Shown here: positions 6,913-14,600 of the stretch, in pieces
Numbering within the stretch: the stretch's first letter is position 1
Layout of the letters: every line of letters begins with the position of its first letter
Assembly (NCBI GenBank): GCA_964423545.1
Contig: CAYRFV010000094.1
Span: forward strand, 1-18,148
From: JALOOE01 sp964423545
Lineage (GTDB): Bacteria; Chloroflexota; Anaerolineae; CG2-30-64-16
Length of the DNA: 18,148 nt
Direction of reading: 5' to 3'
The notes under the pieces: model-generated
What the model was told of the DNA's origin: nothing
Databases searched by the model: none
The model's input: the letters and a program-made list of their open reading frames with translations, nothing else
Position numbers and translations under genes: made by a program

Positions 6913-9900
6913 TCATCGGGGCGCGAGCGCTCGATAGATCGTCACCTGCTGATTCCGATAGACCAGGTCCAGGTCGCCCTGGCCGACCAACGCATCGAAC
7001 TTGGCTAGGCCTTCGGGCCGGAACAGGATTCTTTCCAGTGGACCGACGTAGATATAGCCCACACGCAACTCTGACATCAGTTCCCTGGTCCGCGCCAGGT
7101 CGGTGGTCGCGAAGAATTCCTGTCCCAACTGCGTGCGCTGCGACACCTGATCCGCGGCGCGCTGCTCATATTGATGCTGGCCGACGAATGTGGGCAGACC
7201 GGTGAAGCTGGATGCTCGCAGCCCGCCGGCCCGATAGTAGTCTGCCGTGACCGACTGCCCATCGACAACGTACGCGCCTGCCGGCGCCTCTGCCAGAACC
7301 GGCGCACCAGGCACGTGATCGAGCAGCCAGCGGATCGCGAGGTAATCGTAGGCCAGGTCGATCTCGTGCTGCGGATCGGGCCAGGCCAGTTTGCCTACCG
7401 TCATGTATTCCATGCCGTCCAACGTCCCGATGGGCGGCCGCGCACCGGGGAAACGGTCGTTGATGCGCGCCGGCATCCCCAGCGGCAGGAACAGCAGGCC
7501 GGCAGACACGGCGCACACCAGGATCGTGCGCCAGAGCCAGCACACCCCGCGCGGCAGACGGCTCACTTCCAACCAGAGACGTGGCAGCATCACGCCGCTG
7601 GCGACGCCGAGAAGCAGCCAGGCGGGGACCGAGAATTTGAACACCGTGTTCATGCGGTACCACTCGCCGCCGGCCAGAAAATCGCGCAGGAACACGAGCT
7701 CCGTCCCGGCAACCACCCCAGCGCCCAACGACAGCAGGAGCGCGAGCAGGTTGTCCTCAGGCGGCGCGTCGCGGCTGAAGAGGATCGGCAGCGTCATGCC
7801 GAGCAGCAAGGCCATCAGCGCCGCCGGCGGACGGTCCAAGGCGATCAGGAGGAATACCAGACCGATCCACAGCAGGGCGGGCAACAGGTGCAGGCGGTGT
7901 CGGAACTCGTCGGGCGTTCCAACGCGTCCCTCAGCAGCAAGATGGGACGAGTTTGACGGCGCAGCCTCGCCACGGCCGGAAAACTGGACATGGTCGGAGT
8001 TCGCCTCAGCCGACGACGCGGCTCGCTCCCCCGCGAGGCGACGCGGGGAAGCCGCAGCCTCAGCTTGGCGCCTCCATTTCGCCAGCCATAGACCCGCCAG
8101 CGCACTCAGGCCGAGGATTAGCGGGATGCCCCACACCTTCAGCCAGGGGAGCAAAGGGCTTGCGGCGCGCACCCAACCAAGGTAGCGCTCCAGGAGCGGT
8201 CCGCCGTGGTCGCCAAGCTGGGTCCGGTAATGCACGTAGAACGGCGCATACGCGGCCACTGCGGCGACGCCGATGATGGCTGCTGCTGCGAGAGCACCGA
8301 GGACGGCCCCGCTGCGCCGGCTGCGCCACGCCGGTATCAGCAGCGCGCCTGCCACCAGAAGGGAAAACGTCGGCAGATCCCAGGTGTTGATCGCACCCAA
8401 CGCGCCGAGCGCCACGATGAGCAGCAGCACTGCGGGCGCGTAGAACGACAGCGCCTGCCGGCGGTCTGCTCCCGGCAAGCCGTTTCGCGCGACCAGCACC
8501 CAGTTGGCTGCCAGTCCGACCACCATCATCCCGAACGGCATCGCAATCAGATGCGGATGCAGGTCCGCAAACAGGAAGGTCCAGAACGGGAACTCGTTGA
8601 TCGTCTCCGGGATCACCCGGCTGGCGGCCCAGTAGTCGAAGCCCGGCGCCGGCATCTGCACCAGGCGCTGTCCCAACTGCGCGAGGAATTGGTTGACTGC
8701 ATCGAGATTGCCCAGCAGAAGCGCACACACGACAGCTAACAGGCCGGCGAGCACCGGTCGCAAGGGATCACGGCGGTCGCCGGCCAACGGCTCTCCATCC
8801 CCGGCGGCCAACGTATAACCCACGCTGAAGATCCCGGTCGCAGTCAATGCGAACAGCGCGGGCACCGCCAGGTTGAACGCCACCTCGGTCGTAATGCCAG
8901 TGAGCTTGATCGGGAGGGAAACCAGATAGAGCCCGAAGTAGTAGTAGTTGAGAACGCCGCCGGCGAAATAGGGATCGTATGGGGGGAAATGCGGGCTGCG
9001 TAGAATGGCATTCAGGAATGCCGATTCCATGAACTTCTCCCCGCCGTTCCACGGCTGCCACAGATCAGGATTCAGTGTGCGAATGCCGACGAATGCGAGG
9101 AATGCCAGAGCAAACAGCCCCTCCTCGCCGAGCAGCAAGCGCCGGCGCGCGGCCCAAAACGCGCCGATGCGGCGACGCTGCAGCCACCATGCGCCCGCAC
9201 CCGCCAGGATCATCCCCGCGCAGATCAACGCCAGCGGCAGAAGCCGGTTCTGCCACCACCCCAGGCTGACCGCCAACCAATGCACCCAGCCGGCAAGCAG
9301 CCACCCGGCGGTCCGCGCCAGCCCATAGCCTCGATCCTGGAGGCCGCCGAGCAGCGGAAAGAGCAAGGGCCACGCCGCCCATCCCAGCACACCTAGCGCC
9401 AGCCACCAAAGCAGGGCGGCGATCGGCGGGCGTTCGCTCGCCACCCGGTTCCAACGGAAATCTGCCACGACGGGCAACGGCTCCGAGGGGAGGCTTTGGT
9501 CGTCGAGCGCAATAGGGGGCAAACCGGGCGGATCATCCGCCCGCTCGGCGGCCGTGTTTGCTCCAGGCTGCGGCAGATCCCTCGCGTGGCCCGGAGGCCG
9601 GCCGCCGGCAGCCGGAGACGAATCGGGCGGCGAAAGGAATGAGATGGCGTTGCGACCGTCTTCCGGCGCCAAACTGCGAGAGTCCGCTCCAGACCTGGGC
9701 AGATACCGCTCCAGCCGCGCCCGCAGCAGCGCCGGGCTGAGGCGCCCCGTGTTCCGGAAGATTCTAGCCCTGGGATGGTCGTAGACTGTGAAGCTTTCGT
9801 CGGCATGGTCGTCCGGGATCGACCAACCCAGGATTTGAGGATAGGCGGTGAATTCCCTGACCAGTGTGTAGCCGAGCTCGCCGCTCTCGAGCAGGCGGTA

Positions 9901-11553
9901 GTAGCTGCTGGTCATCGGGTAGCGTTCGCGCAGGCGTGAAAGCGGCCCAGACAGGCGGTTGCTGGCAAGCACCAGATAGTCGCCGCTGCTGAGCGCATCG
10001 ACCAGCCGGTCCAGCTTGGCCATGGAGTCCGGATCGTACAGCGGCAGCTCCGTCCGCCGGTACTCTCGCAGCGGAGGCCGCCCCACGATCTCGTCCATCC
10101 GCAGCGGCAACGCATCGTCCCAGTGCTCGGTCAGCAACTCGCTGCCCTCGGGGATATGGGTGTAGATCCAACGGGACGCCTGCAGCCAGGGATGCTCCTG
10201 CCGGTGTACTTCCATGAAGGCCAACGCCCATCCGAGCGTCGTGATGGCGACAGCAGACGCGGCGAGACCCCAGAGGACGCGGCCCCGCCGGCCCTGTCGT
10301 CTGCTGAGCCAATGATAGGCGGCAAGCGCTGCTCCGGCGCCGAAGATGAGCAGGAACGGAAGCAAGGGCGCCATATAGCGCAGAAACTTCGCGTGAAACG
10401 CGCCGGTCAAGGCGAAATAGGGGAACGCCCAGGCCAACATGATGACCTCAACCGGGCGCGCGCGCCGCATCCCAAAGCGAACAAGCACCCAGGCGAATCC
10501 GGTCCAGGCTGCGATCCCCAAAGGCCAACCCAATCCCCACTGGCTGAGCTGCTGAATGAAGTACCAGTAGGGGAGTGTGCCGATGTACTGCCGGGTGTAG
10601 GGGGCATCCATCAAGCCGCTGACCATGGCGTTCTGCGCGAACACGTTGGCCGCATAGGCGCGAAGCTCGATCACCGCGAACGGATTGGTCACAACAAAGG
10701 CCACAATGGCAGCGGCGCCGACGACGACGAGCTGTCCCGTCATCGCTGCAGATCGTCGGAGCGATGCGCCGGCACACACTCGATGCCATGCAGCGGCAAT
10801 GAGCGGACCGCCGACGAGGATGGCGCTGAACTTCGAGCCAACCGCCAGCCCGGCAAAGACCCCGGCGCCGATCCAGGCCGGCCACCGGCCTCCGTCGGCC
10901 CAACGCGCAGCCAGCGCCACCGCAGCCACAACACAGAACGTCAGCACCATATCCACGGCGTAGAAGTGGCTGAGCTGGATCGGCAGCACCGCGAACGCGT
11001 AGCCGCCAGCCGCCAACAGCCCTGCGAGCGGGCCGTAGGCGCGACGCCCCAGCACGAAGACCAGCAGCAATACTCCCAGGTCGCAGAGGGTCGAGAGCGC
11101 GCGGCCCACCAGCGCCAGGTAGCCGAACTCCGCCAGATGTCGCCCAACGGTGTGCAGGGGCTGAAGAACCAGCGGAAACGCGAGGGGAGTTTGTCCCATC
11201 CACTCCCCCAAGGACTGAGCGGCATGCGCCACGACCACCAGGAGGTAGAGCGGGACGTGACCGTAGGCGTAGCCGCGAGGCTTTCCCGCTTCGTCGCCAT
11301 GGCCCGGCGGCCACCGAAACGGATTGATCGTGGATCGCAGCGGATCGAACGCCGAAGCGATATCCGTCGGGCGCGAGATCGTGTCGGCCACCCAGACGAT
11401 GAAACGCTCATCGGGATGGACGTGTTGGTGTTGGTCCCAGTTGAGGTTCGTCAGCCGCAGCACTGCGGCTGCCCCCACCAGGCCGACCAGAAGCGCGGCG
11501 ACAAGCACGCGCTGACAGGATCGGGACATCCGTATCGGGCTGCCAGATTCCAC
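6913..11553 (-). CDS. GT-C module fused to YYY (DUF2298) module, 1546 aa
   Basis: This giant membrane protein has two modules. The N-terminal module has a signal-anchor-like segment (15-32), LTNLNW, then HPDER (46-50) in the first outside loop and YGHVPLYLL. More membrane segments follow, then an outside domain with TEHWDDALPLRM (E476-D480) and DYLVLASNR (D525). This is the layout of PMT/ArnT-type lipid-linked sugar transferases. A Pro/Ser-rich linker (about 610-690) leads to the YYY module: DRGYG (740-744), EKFME (839-843), FPPYDP, NYYYFG (Y870-Y872), INEFPFWTFLFADLHPH (D997, H999, H1001), INTWDLP (W1058), RMNTVFKF (M1301) and a terminal GYIYVGPLER (Y1500). The GTG at 11553 is used here; ATG at 11529 would shorten it by eight residues, and neither has a strong ribosome-binding site. 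It lies 57 bases after its upstream paralogue, probably cotranscribed. Expected role (inference): extracytoplasmic glycosyl transfer. Confidence 0.93.
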   Translation of the reverse strand: MESGSPIRMSRSCQRVLVAALLVGLVGAAAVLRLTNLNWDQHQHVHPDERFIVWVADTISRPTDIASAFDPLRSTINPFRWPPGHGDEAGKPRGYAYGHVPLYLLVVVAHAAQSLGEWMGQTPLAFPLVLQPLHTVGRHLAEFGYLALVGRALSTLCDLGVLLLVFVLGRRAYGPLAGLLAAGGYAFAVLPIQLSHFYAVDMVLTFCVVAAVALAARWADGGRWPAWIGAGVFAGLAVGSKFSAILVGGPLIAAAWHRVCAGASLRRSAAMTGQLVVVGAAAIVAFVVTNPFAVIELRAYAANVFAQNAMVSGLMDAPYTRQYIGTLPYWYFIQQLSQWGLGWPLGIAAWTGFAWVLVRFGMRRARPVEVIMLAWAFPYFALTGAFHAKFLRYMAPLLPFLLIFGAGAALAAYHWLSRRQGRRGRVLWGLAASAVAITTLGWALAFMEVHRQEHPWLQASRWIYTHIPEGSELLTEHWDDALPLRMDEIVGRPPLREYRRTELPLYDPDSMAKLDRLVDALSSGDYLVLASNRLSGPLSRLRERYPMTSSYYRLLESGELGYTLVREFTAYPQILGWSIPDDHADESFTVYDHPRARIFRNTGRLSPALLRARLERYLPRSGADSRSLAPEDGRNAISFLSPPDSSPAAGGRPPGHARDLPQPGANTAAERADDPPGLPPIALDDQSLPSEPLPVVADFRWNRVASERPPIAALLWWLALGVLGWAAWPLLFPLLGGLQDRGYGLARTAGWLLAGWVHWLAVSLGWWQNRLLPLALICAGMILAGAGAWWLQRRRIGAFWAARRRLLLGEEGLFALAFLAFVGIRTLNPDLWQPWNGGEKFMESAFLNAILRSPHFPPYDPYFAGGVLNYYYFGLYLVSLPIKLTGITTEVAFNLAVPALFALTATGIFSVGYTLAAGDGEPLAGDRRDPLRPVLAGLLAVVCALLLGNLDAVNQFLAQLGQRLVQMPAPGFDYWAASRVIPETINEFPFWTFLFADLHPHLIAMPFGMMVVGLAANWVLVARNGLPGADRRQALSFYAPAVLLLIVALGALGAINTWDLPTFSLLVAGALLIPAWRSRRSGAVLGALAAAAIIGVAAVAAYAPFYVHYRTQLGDHGGPLLERYLGWVRAASPLLPWLKVWGIPLILGLSALAGLWLAKWRRQAEAAASPRRLAGERAASSAEANSDHVQFSGRGEAAPSNSSHLAAEGRVGTPDEFRHRLHLLPALLWIGLVFLLIALDRPPAALMALLLGMTLPILFSRDAPPEDNLLALLLSLGAGVVAGTELVFLRDFLAGGEWYRMNTVFKFSVPAWLLLGVASGVMLPRLWLEVSRLPRGVCWLWRTILVCAVSAGLLFLPLGMPARINDRFPGARPPIGTLDGMEYMTVGKLAWPDPQHEIDLAYDYLAIRWLLDHVPGAPVLAEAPAGAYVVDGQSVTADYYRAGGLRASSFTGLPTFVGQHQYEQRAADQVSQRTQLGQEFFATTDLARTRELMSELRVGYIYVGPLERILFRPEGLAKFDALVGQGDLDLVYRNQQVTIYRALAPR

Positions 11554-11610
11554 GTTATCTCGTGCGGTCCGCCATCCAGGCGGCGAGGGCGGCCACTATC
11601 CGCCGCCGCA
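11554..11610 (-). other. Short gap between the two giant genes
   Basis: The 57-base gap contains a weak possible stem, GGCGGC and GCCGCC (11588-11607) with an eight-base loop. It sits in very G+C-rich sequence and has no T-run. I see no promoter. The spacing is compatible with one transcript. Confidence 0.35.
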
Positions 11611-14600
11611 TCAGGTTGGCGGCGAGGTGAACGGCGCGGCGCCCGCCGGCGTCGGGGTCGGCACCGGACGGGGTCCGACTCCGGACGCAGGGATGGGCGT
11701 GGGTCGCTCGACCGGAATGTTCCGGCCGACGACCTCGTATAGCTTCACTGATGCGTTACTGTAGGCCGGTTGCAGGTAACCCAGATCCACCATCTTCTCG
11801 AACTTCGCCAGACCCTGCGGGCTGTAGTAGGCCCGCTCCAACGGTCCGACGACGATGTAGGAGACACCATAGTGATCGAGCAACTTCTGTGCGCGCGCCA
11901 GGTCACCTGTGTCATAAATCTCACGTACATTTGCCAGGCGGCGATCGATCTCAATGCCAGGTATGACGCTGCGTTGCTGCTTCTGGTGCCAATCCCACCC
12001 CTGAACGGTCGGCAACCCGCTGTAGATGCTGAACCGGCTGCCCCACCGATATCCCGGCGTCGTCCCTTCCAGGATGACCGGTGAGCCATCGACATGGCGC
12101 AGCATCCACTGGATTGCATCCTTGTCATCGGACAGCATCATATCCTTGTTGTTGTCGACGTAAACTGCCCGATCCATGAAGGCCATGCCATCCAGGCCCC
12201 GCGGCGATGCCTCCGCCGAGAAGCGATCACGAATCTTCGCCGGTGCGGCAGTGATGGGGTAAAGCATGACACCGGCGAACAGCAGCGCGGTGACGGCCCA
12301 TGCCAACCGCCGCAGGCCCGATGGCCACGAGCGAGACCGCGCGGTCCAGCTGGCAAGCCCGAAGGCTGTGCTGACGCCGAACAGAACCCACGCCTGCATG
12401 TAGAACTTGAACACCGTGTTCATCCTGCCGATGTCATCCTTCTGACGCACCACCTCGACGCCCATCGTGATCGCCAGCGCCAACGCCAACAAGAGCAGGG
12501 CCAGGCGGCGGGTCGCCGGGATTTCGCGCGCCAGGGCCAGGATGACTGCAAGCGCGAGCAGGGGCGCCGCGATCAGCCAGACGGTCGCCTTGGTCAGGAA
12601 TCCCACACCCATGACGGCAACCACCGCCACCACGATGAGCGGGAGAAGGCTGTCGAGCCAGCGCGGCATCTGGCGTTCGCGCAGTTGGCAGGACCATTCG
12701 CTTGCCAGGTGAATCACCGCCAGCACGAGAAAGAAACCCCATACGGTCAGGTAGTCCGGAAGAGTGGTCGTCGCCTCTCGCCACACCTGGAGCCCCGCAT
12801 AGGCCGTGGCGTAGTGCTTCGTGTAAGGGAGGAACGCCAGGCTGCCGACTGCCACCAGGATGATCAGGCGCCAGAACACCGCCACGCCGGTGCGGAAGAG
12901 GAACGCCAACCGATCTCCCAGCTCGGCGGGGAACGGCATCTGCAGCCGCCGCGTGCCCTCCAGGACGGCGATGGCCGCCGCTCCCACCAGCACATAGGTC
13001 GGGAAATCCCATGTGTTCGTGGCGCGCAGCGCGCCAACCACCAGCCCCATCAGGAGGAGCGGCAGCAGTTCAGGTCGTGGGATGCGCCACGGCGCGGCTT
13101 CTTGCGAGACAATCGCCAGCGGCTGAGGCGCGCGGCCGGCGCCGGCTGCGCCGGTCTGCTCAGCAGGATGGCCTTCCTCCACCGCCGATTCGCCACCGCC
13201 TGCGGTTGGCCGGCCGCCAGTGTCAATGCGCACGAGTGCGACGGCCACCGCCAACGCCAGCAGCGTCAGCGGCAGGGCGATCATATGCGCGTGCAGATCG
13301 GCATAGGTAAACGTGAAGAAGGGAAACTCGTTGATCGTCTCCGGGATGACGCGCGATGGATTCCAGAACCACCAGTCGTTCGGGAAGCTCAACGGCTGTT
13401 TTCCGCTGAGCCATGCGACGAGGCCGTCCAGCGCGCGCACCAGTTTCGGCAGGCCGGGCAGGCTGCTCTGGACCTCCACAGCACCGCGGGCGGCGAACTG
13501 GTCGAGCAGAAGCTTCACCGTGCCGAAATTGCCGATGACCGCCACGAAAAAGGTCGCAACAAGGCCACCGAACAGCGGGGAAACGGCCAGCGCGTCGGAT
13601 GAAGGCTGAGATTGCGGATGAGCGAGCGAAGATGCAGAAGCCGTCGCTGTTCCCGGCGCATCCACCGTCAGGTCATGCGGGTGAGGCGTTGCGGCGCCGG
13701 CATCCCCCTCGACCAACGAATAGACCACCGAAAACGCGCCGACGGCCGTCAGCGCGAACAACATCGGGATCATCAGGTTGTACGCCAGCCAAGGCATCAT
13801 GCCGAGAAGCTTGGCCACCGTGCCAACCATGACGAAGCCGAAGTAGTAGTAGTTCATGAACCCGCCGGAGTGCCACGGATCGTACGGCGGAAAGATCGTG
13901 GACTTGATGACGGCGTTCAGATACGCGAAGTCCATCGGCTTCTCGCCCCCGCGGGCCGGATGCCACAGGTCGGGGTTGCCGATGCGGATCAGCAGGAAGA
14001 GCGCGAACAGCGCCAGGAAAACGAGCTCCTCGGCCACCAGCAGGGATTTGCGTTCGCGCGCGAAGGCCCGGATCGCGGGCCACCGTCGCCAAGTAATCAC
14101 CGCTGCGATGACTATCAGCAAGCCTAGCGCCAGCGCAATCCACCAACGCTGGTATGGCGCCACCTTCAGGGCGGGGCCGATCCAGCTCAGCCAGCCCAGC
14201 AGCAGGATGCCCAGCGTCTTGCTGACCCCGTATCCCCGGTCCGCAAGACTGCGCAGGATGACGAACCCGAGCGGAAAAGCGATCAGGCCGAGGAGCCAGA
14301 GGGTCGCCAGCCAGACCACCACCGCGACAACGGGCGACCGGTTGATCGGGCTCTCCTCGCTGAAAATGTCGCGCCAAGTGCCTCCCAACTGCTGGCGCTC
14401 CGCCTCCTCCGGTGTGAAACGCAATGCCGTGGGCGCAGCGCTGACCTGTTTGGGCCACATCTGGAGCGTATGCTCCAGGTTGATTGGATCGAAATAGGAG
14501 CGCGCCAGCGCCTCGCTGTACTCTGGCGTCTTCTGGAAGATGTAGACTTCCGGATGGTCGTAGACGCTGAACGCCTCCTCGGCGCCGGTGTCGTTGAACG

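Noticed and set aside
11588..11607. GGCGGC/GCCGCC stem as an intrinsic terminator
   Set aside because: It has a short stem with an eight-base loop, no T-run, and lies in sequence where GGC repeats are common by composition.
10123..11742. 539-aa open frame on the plus strand
   Set aside because: It is antisense to the 1546-aa membrane protein. Its Arg/Gln/His/Glu-rich, motif-free sequence is what reverse reading of Leu/Ala/Val codons gives in G+C-rich DNA.
12094..13602. 502-aa open frame on the plus strand
   Set aside because: It is antisense to the YYY module that contains DLHAH, NTWDFP and RMNTVFKF. It is low in hydrophobic residues and shows no domain.
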